This document shows, in pieces, positions 27,073 to 35,563 of a DNA stretch of 64,000 bases. Where the stretch lies: the NCBI RefSeq assembly GCF_018449795.1, contig NZ_JAAVVE010000014.1:1-64000 (forward strand), written 5' to 3'. The stretch is from Sphingomonas sp. dw_22. Its GTDB lineage: Bacteria > Pseudomonadota > Alphaproteobacteria > Sphingomonadales > Sphingomonadaceae. The translations under genes were made by a program, and so were the position numbers. The notes under the pieces were generated by a model that was given only the letters and a program-made list of their open reading frames with translations, searched no databases and had not been told where the DNA came from. The stretch's first letter is position 1, and every line of letters begins with the position of its first letter.

Positions 27073-28497
27073 GTGTCGCGAAGCTCTGTAATGCGGTTTC
27101 TCTGGCCCTTTTCGCGCAAGCAGGAGAGCGAGGAGGATCTGCCGATCCTGCCGGGCTATGCCGCCGGCGCGCGCGATGCGGTCGCGCCCGCCCGCACCCG
27201 GCCCGAATTCCCGAGCTTCCGCGCCTCGGCGCTGGACCGTCCGCTCGAGCGCAAGCGCGAACGCCGCGAGATCACGCAGGCGCGCTTCGCCATCATGAAC
27301 ATGTTCACGCCGACCCAGCCGGTGACCGATCGCGCCAGCTTTGCGGGGCGCCTGGGCATGCTGGGCAAGCTCATCTCGTCGATCGAGGGACAGCGCAGCC
27401 ATGTCGTGCTTTATGGCGAGCGCGGCATCGGCAAGACCTCGCTGCTGCACGTGCTGACCGATGTCGCGCGCGAATCCAGCTATATCGTGAGCTATGCGAC
27501 CTGCGGCGTCTCGTCCGATTTCTCCGAGACCTTCCGCGCGGTGCTCGAGGACGTGCCGCTGCTCTTCCATCGCGGCGTTGCGCCGAACGCCGGCGAGGCG
27601 GAATCAGGCGGCAGCCTGGCCGAGCGGCTGCCCGCGGGCAAGTTCGGCGCGCGCGAGCTGGCCGACCTGTGCTCGGAGATCGTCGGTACCCGCGTCATCA
27701 TCATCCTCGACGAATATGATCGCCTGACCGACAGCAGCTTTCGCCAGGCGGTGGCGGAGCTGATGAAGAACCTCTCGGACCGCGCCGCGCGCGTCCAGAT
27801 CGTGATCGCCGGCGTGGCACCGGACCTTCAGGAGCTGCTGGGCTATGCGCCCTCGATCCGCCGCAACATCATCGGGCTGCCGATGCCGCGGCTCCAAGAG
27901 AGCGAGATCCAGGAGATGATCGCGATCGGCGAGGCATCGGCCGGCGTCCGCTTCGATCCGAAGTTCGGCCATCTCGTCAGCCTGCTGGCGCTGGGCTCGC
28001 CCTATCTGGCGCGGCTGCTGTGCCATCATGCCGGGATCGAGGCGCTCGACCAGGGCCGGCTGACCGTTGATGTCAGCCATCTGCGCGGTGCGCTGGACAC
28101 GGTGATTACCGAGGCCGAAGGCCGCATGTCGCCGCGCACCGTGGCCGACATGCAGCGCTTCCGCAGCGGCAGCTATCCGCAGCTCTTCACCGCAATCGGC
28201 GAGGCCTCGCGCTCGGCGGACGGCTGGTTCACGATCGACGAGGTCGCGGCATTGCTACCCGACAGCGCCGGCGGTGCCGCCCATGTGCAGTCCGAGCTGC
28301 AATCGCTGGGATCGATGCTGGGGCTGGAGACCGAGGTGGAGGATGGCGAGCAGCGCTTCCGCTTCCGCGACGACAGCCTGCCGATCTATCTCTGGCTGCT
28401 GATCGCCCGCGACCGGCTCAACAGCGGCAAGCTCGAAACGGCTTTCCCGGAGCGCGCCGATCCCGGCAAGACCGTCCCGGCCGTTTCGCGCGCGTGA
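27073..28497 (+). CDS. AAA/ORC-like ATPase of the EPS/sorting locus
   Basis: The 474-aa protein has a basic N-terminal tail, then a nucleotide-binding domain with Walker A GERGIGKTS (~115-123) and Walker B VIIILDEYDR (~208-217), and a C-terminal helical/winged-helix part rich in charged residues. It resembles ORC/Cdc6-like signalling ATPases and has no visible membrane segment. Start GTG 27073 has gagg 7 bases upstream; ATG 27091 lacks a site. Its role is unknown; position suggests a regulator of the EPS or sorting system. Its stop directly abuts that of the convergent glycosyltransferase gene. Confidence 0.75.
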   Translation: MSRSSVMRFLWPFSRKQESEEDLPILPGYAAGARDAVAPARTRPEFPSFRASALDRPLERKRERREITQARFAIMNMFTPTQPVTDRASFAGRLGMLGKLISSIEGQRSHVVLYGERGIGKTSLLHVLTDVARESSYIVSYATCGVSSDFSETFRAVLEDVPLLFHRGVAPNAGEAESGGSLAERLPAGKFGARELADLCSEIVGTRVIIILDEYDRLTDSSFRQAVAELMKNLSDRAARVQIVIAGVAPDLQELLGYAPSIRRNIIGLPMPRLQESEIQEMIAIGEASAGVRFDPKFGHLVSLLALGSPYLARLLCHHAGIEALDQGRLTVDVSHLRGALDTVITEAEGRMSPRTVADMQRFRSGSYPQLFTAIGEASRSADGWFTIDEVAALLPDSAGGAAHVQSELQSLGSMLGLETEVEDGEQRFRFRDDSLPIYLWLLIARDRLNSGKLETAFPERADPGKTVPAVSRA

Positions 28498-29364
28498 TTA
28501 CAGGCGGAAACCCAGGCTCTGGCGCAGCCCGGCACCGGCGCGCCAGAGCCTGAGCCGTATCAGCGTGGCCAGCGTGGCCAGGCGCGCGCCGCGTATTTCG
28601 GGCGCGCGGACGATGCGAGGCGCCTGGGTTGCGATCATCCCCGGCATCAGCAGCGAGCGGACCAGCCACTTCACGCGCCCGTTCGGCCGCTCGAGCGCGA
28701 ACTGGAAGAGCTCGCTTTCCATCCGCCGTGTCTTGCTGAGCAGCGCCCGCCAGTCGTCGCGGGGCGGATGGCCCACTGCGGCGCCTTGGGCATATTCGAT
28801 CGAAAGGCCCTGGGCGATCGCCCGGTGGCACCATTCCATGTCTTCGGAGACGCCGGTGCGGAACGGGCCGACCCGTTCGAAATCGTCCTTGCGCACGAAC
28901 AGATTGGCCGTGACCGTGAACCGCTTGTCCCGGACATAAGCTTCATTGTCGAAGGCGAAGAGCAGCTCATAGGCCTGGGCGCCGTTGATCTTCCCTTCGG
29001 GCCGCAGGACGAACATCCTGCCGCCGACGAACCGGCCGGGCGATACGGCTGCCACACCCGCCGCGAGCCAGCCGGGCTCGGCCACGCAATCGCTGTCGAT
29101 AAAGGCGAGGATCTCGCCCTTCGCCTGGGCGGCGGCGCCGTTACGTGCCGGGCCTGCGCCCTTCTCCGTGACCAGCACGACCCGCGCGCGACCGCCGGCG
29201 ATGCGTTCCACCTCGGCGATGCCGCAGGGCGAGGCATTGTCGCCGACCACGATCTCGAACCGGTCGCGCGGAAAATTCTGTGCTTCGAGGGCGCCGAGGC
29301 AACGGTCCAGGCCAGCCAGATCATTGTAATGCGGCACGATCACCGTCACCGGAACGGAGGCCAT
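28498..29364 (-). CDS. Family 2 glycosyltransferase
   Basis: The 288-aa GT-A enzyme shows the N-terminal VTVIVPHYNDLAGLDRCL, the metal-binding DSD in ILAFIDSDCVAEPGW, and the catalytic GVSEDMEWCHRA (ED..W). A hydrophobic/basic C-terminus could contact the membrane. It is likely to extend the EPS repeat on the inner face; donor and acceptor cannot be read from the sequence. It converges with the AAA gene at zero spacing and is divergent from the EpsD gene. Confidence 0.88.
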   Translation of the reverse strand: MASVPVTVIVPHYNDLAGLDRCLGALEAQNFPRDRFEIVVGDNASPCGIAEVERIAGGRARVVLVTEKGAGPARNGAAAQAKGEILAFIDSDCVAEPGWLAAGVAAVSPGRFVGGRMFVLRPEGKINGAQAYELLFAFDNEAYVRDKRFTVTANLFVRKDDFERVGPFRTGVSEDMEWCHRAIAQGLSIEYAQGAAVGHPPRDDWRALLSKTRRMESELFQFALERPNGRVKWLVRSLLMPGMIATQAPRIVRAPEIRGARLATLATLIRLRLWRAGAGLRQSLGFRL

Positions 29365-29613
29365 GCCTTACCCTTGTCTTGCGGGGATCGCCGGGTCGCG
29401 CAGCGCTCCGGAGGCGTACGCGCAGGTTCGAGAAAACCAAGGTATATCAGAATCTTGCATCCGATGCACGGCGCTTCCCCGATGGTGTCCCAAACGTACC
29501 CGCGCAGGACACCGAGTCCCGACTTGCGCTATTGCGGATGCCCCGGCGGCGGCCTAGGTTCAAGTGAAACTTGGAAGGCTGGCGCGGACGGTTGCGGCGG
29601 CGGGGGAGTGGTG

Positions 29614-30534
29614 ATGCGGATGAAGAGGGTGTTTCTGGTCTCGGTCGCGGTTGCGGCTCTGAGCCTTGCGGGCTGTCACGGCGGCAAGAAGGACGCGCTC
29701 GACAAGGGGCAGGTGGTCGCGACGGTCGATGGCGACGAGATCACGATCTTCGAGCTCAATGCCGAGCTCCAGGGCGCTCCGATCCCCGCCGGCGCCGATC
29801 GCAAGGTCTTCGAACAGGCGGCGTTGCAGCGCGTCATCGAGCGCAAGATCCTCGCCAAGATCGCGCGCGATCGCGGGCTCGACAAGAATCCGGCCTTCCT
29901 GCTGCAGGAGCGGCGCGCGGGCGAGCTGATCCTCGCCGGGATGCTGCGCGATCAGCTCGCGTCGCGCGTGGCGCAGCCGACCGACAACGACATCCAGCAA
30001 TATATCGCGGCGCATCCCGAATTCTTTGCCCAGCGCAAGACCTTCTCGGTGGACCAGGTGGTCTTTCCGGCGCCCGCGTCGCCGGATAAGCTGCGGGAGT
30101 TCGGGCCGCTCAAGACGCTCGACCAGATCATCCAGAAGCTGACCGCCGACGGCACCAAGTTCCAGCGCGGTTCGGGCAAGATCGATACGCTGGCCATACC
30201 GCCCGAAGCCGCGAAGAAGATCGCCGGGCTCCCGGCGGGCGAAGTGTTCATCCTGCCGGCGCGCGAAGGCGTGACCGCCAATGTCGTCACCCAGGTGAAT
30301 GTCGAGCCGCTCGCCGGCGATCAGGCGCGCGCCGCCGCGACCAATGCGATCCGCGCCGAGCGCTTCGCCAAGGCGGCGGATTCGCAGCTTGGCGAGATCG
30401 TGAAGAAGGCCAAGGCCGATGTGAAGTATCAGCCCGGCTATGGGCCGCCCAAGCAGGCGCCGGGCGCACCCGCGGCGCCGGGTACGCCGGCTGTCCCGGC
30501 TCCCGCCGCAGCCACGCCGACGACCGGCGGCTGA
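29614..30534 (+). CDS. EpsD-family peptidyl-prolyl isomerase lipoprotein
   Basis: The 306-aa protein has a lipoprotein signal with LSLAGC (C21), then a SurA/PpiC-like chaperone region (VATVDGDEITIFELNAEL; ALQRVIERKILAKIARDRGLD) and a rotamase-like middle. It ends in a low-complexity P/A tail of ~25 residues. EpsD-type PPIases occur in exosortase/EPS loci and probably help fold secreted proteins. ATG 29614 follows a gggggag site. A clear terminator follows the stop. Confidence 0.85.
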   Translation: MRMKRVFLVSVAVAALSLAGCHGGKKDALDKGQVVATVDGDEITIFELNAELQGAPIPAGADRKVFEQAALQRVIERKILAKIARDRGLDKNPAFLLQERRAGELILAGMLRDQLASRVAQPTDNDIQQYIAAHPEFFAQRKTFSVDQVVFPAPASPDKLREFGPLKTLDQIIQKLTADGTKFQRGSGKIDTLAIPPEAAKKIAGLPAGEVFILPAREGVTANVVTQVNVEPLAGDQARAAATNAIRAERFAKAADSQLGEIVKKAKADVKYQPGYGPPKQAPGAPAAPGTPAVPAPAAATPTTGG

Positions 30535-30541
30535 GCCATCC

Positions 30542-30573
30542 AACCCCGCGCAGCCATGCTTGCGCGGGGTTTT
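30542..30573 (+). terminator. Rho-independent terminator after EpsD gene
   Basis: A 9-base GC stem (ccccgcgca 30544-30552 / tgcgcgggg 30561-30569), extended by two A-T pairs, has an 8-base loop and is followed by a run of four T. It lies 8 bases after the EpsD stop and just before the convergent glycosyltransferase stop. Confidence 0.88.
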
Positions 30574-31522
30574 ACTTCCTGTCGTAGCCGGGCCACCATT
30601 TGCCCGGATCGAGCGCGAGGGGGCGCCAGGCTTTCGAGACTGCGCGCAGCCGCGCGCCGCGCTTGCCGGCAAAGGGGGCTGCCAGCGCGCCGATGACCAG
30701 GTTCTGGGTAGCAAGCAGCCACAGGGCCGCGCCGGTGATGAACGCGCCGAACCTGCCGAAATGCTTATGGGCATAATGCATCTGCCCGGTCGTCCGGTAC
30801 AGCAGCCTTGCGGGCGACAGCGCCGCGCCGCTGCCGACATCGTGGATCACCGCCGCATCGGGCGTGACGAGCACCGGACAGCCGCGTTCCCGCATCCGGA
30901 AGAACAGGTCGATCTCTTCCGCGTAGAGGAAGAAGCCTTCGTCGAACCCGCCCAATTGCTTCCACACATCGGCGCGCACCATCATGAAGCCGCCGGTGAG
31001 GACTTCGACTCTCCCCGGGGCGGTGGCATCGGCGGGCAGGCCGCCGCTGGAGAGCGCATCCCGCTTGCCCAGCGCCAGCTTCACGAAATCGCGCGGCCGC
31101 GGCAGGATCAGGAAATTGCCGGCCTCGAGATGGCCCGACGGCGACAGCGATCGTCCGCCCCACGCGCCGGCCTCGGGATTGGCCTGGGCGAAGCGCACCA
31201 GGCGATCGATCGCGTCATCGCGCGGAACGGCGTCGGGGTTGACCAGCAGGAGCAGGGGCGCGCGGGCATGGGCGGCGAGCCGGTTGTTGCCCGCGCCGAA
31301 GCCGATATTGCCTTCGCTCGGGACGATGCGGACCTGCGGCCAGGCGGTGCGTACATGCGCCTCGGTGCCGTCGTCGCCATTGTCGATCAGCAGGATCTCG
31401 TGCAGGGTGTTCGCAGCGGATTTCGCGATTCCGTCGAGGCATTTGTCGATGAAATGCGCCGCCCGGAACGCGACGACGAGGATGCTGACGTCCGGAGATT
31501 GGGCAGGGCGATCCGGGGACAT
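30572..31522 (-). CDS. Family 2 glycosyltransferase, rhamnosyltransferase-like
   Basis: The 316-aa enzyme has VSILVVAFRAAHFIDKCLDG, the DNGDDG and LLLVNPDAVP (DxD-like) motifs, GGFMMVRADVW and LYAEEIDLFFRMRERG. The last two are typical of WbbL-type rhamnosyltransferases. Given the adjacent dTDP-rhamnose genes in the locus, a rhamnosyl transfer in EPS synthesis is likely but not proven. ATG 31522 has ggag 7 bases upstream; the longer frame from 31666 has no such support and runs into the promoter of the beta-helix gene. Confidence 0.86.
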   Translation of the reverse strand: MSPDRPAQSPDVSILVVAFRAAHFIDKCLDGIAKSAANTLHEILLIDNGDDGTEAHVRTAWPQVRIVPSEGNIGFGAGNNRLAAHARAPLLLLVNPDAVPRDDAIDRLVRFAQANPEAGAWGGRSLSPSGHLEAGNFLILPRPRDFVKLALGKRDALSSGGLPADATAPGRVEVLTGGFMMVRADVWKQLGGFDEGFFLYAEEIDLFFRMRERGCPVLVTPDAAVIHDVGSGAALSPARLLYRTTGQMHYAHKHFGRFGAFITGAALWLLATQNLVIGALAAPFAGKRGARLRAVSKAWRPLALDPGKWWPGYDRK

Positions 31523-31739
31523 TGCGGCTCCGTCTGAACAGATCACGGCGGGGAAACCCGTCGTGCCAGCATTTGCATGGCCGGGCGGCAATACCAAATG
31601 ATACGTTAAGGGAAAGACCTGAGGCAGTAGAATTTGATTAACCCTGAGATTACAGGGATGATTCATTGCATCCGACTATATTGCACGCCAAGGCAGTTCC
31701 CGTCTCCGGGCTGTATGTGTCGATGCGTAAGGTAGTACG

Positions 31740-33608
31740 ATGCCGGATATTGTGGTTAAGAATCAAGCAGAGCTTCTGGCCGCGATCGAGAACGCGCGGG
31801 GTGGAGAAACCATTAAGCTCCTGGCTGGAAATTACGGCACCATAAATATCGGCAACTCGGATTTCGCAAGTACGGTCAATATCGTTTCGGCGGATATCGA
31901 CAATCCTGCCACGATCGAACGGATCATGATTAACGGCAGCAAGAACATCGCCGTGAAGAATATCGAACTGGTGACTCCGCCGAGCACTGTCGAAACGGAT
32001 ATTCAGTTGAACTATGTTTATGGTTCGTCGAACATCTCCTTCGACGGCGTGCATGTGAGTGGACCCCTGTCGAACCCCACCCAGAGCAATGCGGTGGGTC
32101 TGTCGATCAAGGACAGTTCGGGCATCACCATCGCCAATTCCACCTTCGATCACCTGGCAGCAGGTCTGAACGTCCGCGGCTCGAACAATGTCGTCATAGA
32201 GCACAACACGATCAGTGACATCCGCTCGGACGGCATGATGATCGCCTCGGTCAACAACATAACGATCGATGGAAACCTGATTACCGACATGTATCCGGCG
32301 CCGGAGGATCACCAGGACGGCATCCAGTTCTACACGAACGGTACGATCACGCCTTCAAGCAACATCACCATCACCAATAATCTGATTATTCAGGGTGAGG
32401 GAGAGGCCGCGCAAGGCATCTTCATGCAGGACGAGGTGGGGGGGCTTCCATTCGAGAATGTGAGCATCAACAACAATCTCGTCTATATGAGCGGGCGCTC
32501 CAACGGCATCTTCGTCAAGGGCGGCAAGAACGTCGTGGTGAGTTCCAACAGCGTGTTGTCGCGTTCGGACGATTCGACACCCATCTGGATACTTGTGCAG
32601 AACGTGTCCGGCGGTGCGGTATCGAATAACGTTGCCGACAGGCTCACAGCCTCGGCCAACACCGCAGTGACCGTCGGCACCAATTCCTGGATCGAGCAGA
32701 ACGGCTTCACTCTGCGCTCGCTCGGCAATATCAATGACCTTGCCAAGACGAAGATCTCGGACCTTATTATCGATCGCCTGGGCTTTCATCCGCTTCTCGG
32801 CAGCATTGTCTATGATTTGTGGAGCGCCGAGAAGGCACTCGGCGGCAAGACCGTGACGGCGGTGGGCACCGGCGATCACATGGTGCTGGATCTGCAATTT
32901 GCCGCCAACGGGCTGGACGACCTCTCGCGCTTCAACTCGATCACGACGACGGCCGCGCTGGACCTGACGAATATCGAGGTCGCCAACGGCAAGGGAGTCT
33001 ATCACGTATCGACAGGCAAGGGGTTCGAGCTTTCGCGCTCCAATGCGTTGCAATTGTTCGGAATGTCAGCCTTTACTTTGTCCTTCAGCATGCAGCGGGA
33101 CTCGGCGACTTCGGCTACCGGCCAGATGGTGGGAATCTATCAGAGCTGGGCCGTTGCGCTCCAGTCCAATGGAGAGCTGAACTTCACGTTCAGGAATGAC
33201 GCCGGCGTCACCTACACCATCGTTACGAACGGTGCGAAGATCACCGATACCCAGTCCCACGACATCGCGATTACCTATGACAAGACTGCCAAGCGCGCGG
33301 TCATCTATGTCGACAACGTCGCGAAGGGGACGGGCACGGTGACCGGTTCGACGCGCGCGCTCGAATATTGGAGCCTGTATGTCGGCAATCCCTACGGGAC
33401 GAGCTTCGCGGGCAAGGTTGGGTATATTCAGATCCGCGACGTGGCATTGCCCGCGAGCCAGATCGCCCAGACCGGATCGGGCGCAGGGGAAGCTCCTGCC
33501 CCCGGCACCAATCCTTTCTTCCTTACGCCATCGCTCGCATCGGCGGCGGTGACGACAATTGCAGACTATCAGCGCTACGCGAACCAGGCGCAACTCGTTC
33601 ATGCCTAG
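31740..33608 (+). CDS. Right-handed beta-helix protein with LamG-like domain
   Basis: The 622-aa protein has a parallel beta-helix (~20-330) of repeated N-rich turns (SGITIANSTF, NVVIEHNTIS, NITIDGNLIT) with HQDGIQFYTNG, a motif seen in alginate-epimerase- and lyase-like helices. It is followed by a concanavalin/LamG-like sandwich (~385-590). There is no signal peptide, so a type I substrate is possible; the C-terminus (ASAAVTTIADYQRYANQAQL) could be an uncleaved signal. The gene is visibly more AT-rich than its neighbours. It could be an EPS lyase, epimerase or binding protein; the SpsR analogue is one candidate. Confidence 0.75.
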   Translation: MPDIVVKNQAELLAAIENARGGETIKLLAGNYGTINIGNSDFASTVNIVSADIDNPATIERIMINGSKNIAVKNIELVTPPSTVETDIQLNYVYGSSNISFDGVHVSGPLSNPTQSNAVGLSIKDSSGITIANSTFDHLAAGLNVRGSNNVVIEHNTISDIRSDGMMIASVNNITIDGNLITDMYPAPEDHQDGIQFYTNGTITPSSNITITNNLIIQGEGEAAQGIFMQDEVGGLPFENVSINNNLVYMSGRSNGIFVKGGKNVVVSSNSVLSRSDDSTPIWILVQNVSGGAVSNNVADRLTASANTAVTVGTNSWIEQNGFTLRSLGNINDLAKTKISDLIIDRLGFHPLLGSIVYDLWSAEKALGGKTVTAVGTGDHMVLDLQFAANGLDDLSRFNSITTTAALDLTNIEVANGKGVYHVSTGKGFELSRSNALQLFGMSAFTLSFSMQRDSATSATGQMVGIYQSWAVALQSNGELNFTFRNDAGVTYTIVTNGAKITDTQSHDIAITYDKTAKRAVIYVDNVAKGTGTVTGSTRALEYWSLYVGNPYGTSFAGKVGYIQIRDVALPASQIAQTGSGAGEAPAPGTNPFFLTPSLASAAVTTIADYQRYANQAQLVHA

Positions 33609-33899
33609 CCGGAGCGGGCACCCATAAGCGTGTCGGTGCACGCAGGGAAAATCCCTCGCGTGTCCGGGCTCGCGGCGTTTTTCGGCAAGGATCTCGTATC
33701 TGGCGTGGCGCGGCGGCGCCGGGGCGTGCCTTTCGCTTCCGCAGGCGTTGCGTGATACTGGCACCGTGACTGATCCCTGACTATGGAGTGCTGCGGGCGG
33801 CGGTCGCAATATCGATGCCGTTCGTGCCCGTGTGGCTGGAATATGGCGGCGACGCGTTGGGTAGTCGGGGGGTACGTCTGTGGTGAAGGTAACGGGGTC

Positions 33900-35522
33900 G
33901 TGACGGCCGTCGCCGATTTTGAGCAGAGCTGGTTGCGGCGGACTCTGCGACGCGCCGGAACCGGCCTGTACGCCCTCGCGACCACACGACAGCGGCCGGT
34001 TCTCGCGGACTATTTCCCCCAGCGCTCGCCCCGATGGCGCCTGGCATCCAAGACCTTGCTGTTGGGCGTAATGGGCTTCGTGGCGATGTTCTACGGTCTG
34101 TTGAGCGCAGTGATGCCGCTCCAGATCATCCTGCTGATGTCGATGCCGCTGGCGATACTCGCGTTGCTGGTGATCTGGGCGCTGCCCGAAGCTGCGACCA
34201 TTCCTGAAAAGAGCCTCTCGTACGTCTTCTTCGCGTTCTTCGTCCTTACGATCGTCTGGCCCAATTATCTGTCGATCGCCTTGCCGGGGCTTCCCTGGAT
34301 ATCGGTGCGAAGGCTGCTGGGCGCGATCGCGACTATTCTGTTTCTCATCAGTCTTTCCACCTCCGCGAAATTTCGGAGCCAGATCTGGTCGATCGCTTCC
34401 GCGGAGAAGTTGTTCGTCAGGCTCCTGATCGGTTTCGGCATAGTCCAGTTCATCTCCGCTCTGATTAATCAACCGGCGCTGCGGCTCGGCCGTGTCCTGG
34501 ACGCGCAGATGACCGGTACGGTGATATTACTGGTGAGCGCCTGGTATTTCTCGGCGGGAAACAACCGGATCGGCAAATGGCTGGTCACGCTCAGCGCGAT
34601 CACCGTGGGCCTGATCGTGCTGAGCTTTTTCGAGCGCCATGCACAGCAAGTGCTTTGGGTAAATCACATACCGTCATTTCTCCACGTCGATGAAGCCTAT
34701 ATCGAGCAGTCGCTCAAGCCCCGTTTCCGCGGCAGTTACAGGGCGGTCACGACCTTCAGCAATCCATTGATATATGGGGAGTTCCTGGCATTCGTCGTGC
34801 CATTCGTGCTGCATTATCTGATGAATTCCCGCAAATTGATGCAGATGGTCTTCTGGGGTGGAATGGATCTCTTGTTGCTGATCGGGGCATTTGTCAGCAG
34901 CGCACGGCTGAGCCTTGTGGGCTTCATCGTGGCCCATGGCTTCTACATGTTTCTCTGGGCGGTTCGGCGCTGGCAGACCCACAAGCCGGGATTGATCGGT
35001 CCTGCGCTCACCTTGATGTATCCCGCGCTGATCGTCACGGCGGGCGTGTTGCTGGTCACCGTCGATGCGTTCCGTATCAGGATTCTCGGCGGCGGCGCCA
35101 CGCAGGCTAGCAACCTTGCGCGCGCCGAGCAGTTCAACATGGCCCTGCCTGCGATCATCCGAAAGCCCCTGTTCGGTTATGGGCCGGGCGGGAGCGGCCA
35201 GGCGATCGGCTGGAAATCTCTGGACGGCCAGCTTTCGGTCGACAATTATTATCTCACCATCAGCGCCGATTACGGGGTGACCGGGCTGGTGCTCTTCTTC
35301 GGCATGATCGCAATGATGACTTGGTGGTTGTCCCGCGAGGGAATCCGGGCGCCCGGGACAAGGTCGCCGCTGGCCTTCGCCGTAGCTGCGTTCCTTGCCG
35401 TGTTCCTGACGACGCGAACCGTGCTGTCGACGCCCGACAACAATCCGCTGGTCTATCTCGTGCTGGGACTGGGCGTCGCGCTGCTCTACGATGCCAGGCA
35501 CGATCGCAGGATTACGATCTGA
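33900..35522 (+). CDS. O-antigen ligase/Wzy-like polymerase
   Basis: The 540-aa protein has about 12 hydrophobic helices and a long periplasmic loop with KPRFRGSYRAVTTFSNPLIYGEF and the late LFGYGPGGSGQAIGW region typical of Wzy/WaaL proteins. It probably polymerises or transfers the EPS repeat. The start is uncertain: GTG 33900 follows gaaggt at 33885-33890, while ATG 33843 or 33783 would add a cysteine-rich extension that looks unlikely. The preceding ~290 bases after the beta-helix gene hold no gene that I can support. Confidence 0.8.
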   Translation: MTAVADFEQSWLRRTLRRAGTGLYALATTRQRPVLADYFPQRSPRWRLASKTLLLGVMGFVAMFYGLLSAVMPLQIILLMSMPLAILALLVIWALPEAATIPEKSLSYVFFAFFVLTIVWPNYLSIALPGLPWISVRRLLGAIATILFLISLSTSAKFRSQIWSIASAEKLFVRLLIGFGIVQFISALINQPALRLGRVLDAQMTGTVILLVSAWYFSAGNNRIGKWLVTLSAITVGLIVLSFFERHAQQVLWVNHIPSFLHVDEAYIEQSLKPRFRGSYRAVTTFSNPLIYGEFLAFVVPFVLHYLMNSRKLMQMVFWGGMDLLLLIGAFVSSARLSLVGFIVAHGFYMFLWAVRRWQTHKPGLIGPALTLMYPALIVTAGVLLVTVDAFRIRILGGGATQASNLARAEQFNMALPAIIRKPLFGYGPGGSGQAIGWKSLDGQLSVDNYYLTISADYGVTGLVLFFGMIAMMTWWLSREGIRAPGTRSPLAFAVAAFLAVFLTTRTVLSTPDNNPLVYLVLGLGVALLYDARHDRRITI

Positions 35523-35563
35523 CACGACGCGACGGGGCTGATCGAGCCCATGAGGGAGGGCAG

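Noticed and set aside
29365..29613. A gene in the 249-base gap between the GT2 and EpsD genes
   Set aside because: Frames there have no ribosome site or recognisable protein. It is best seen as a divergent promoter region.
31523..31666. Longer start for the rhamnosyltransferase-like gene
   Set aside because: The extension has no ribosome site and occupies the AT-rich promoter region of the divergent beta-helix gene.
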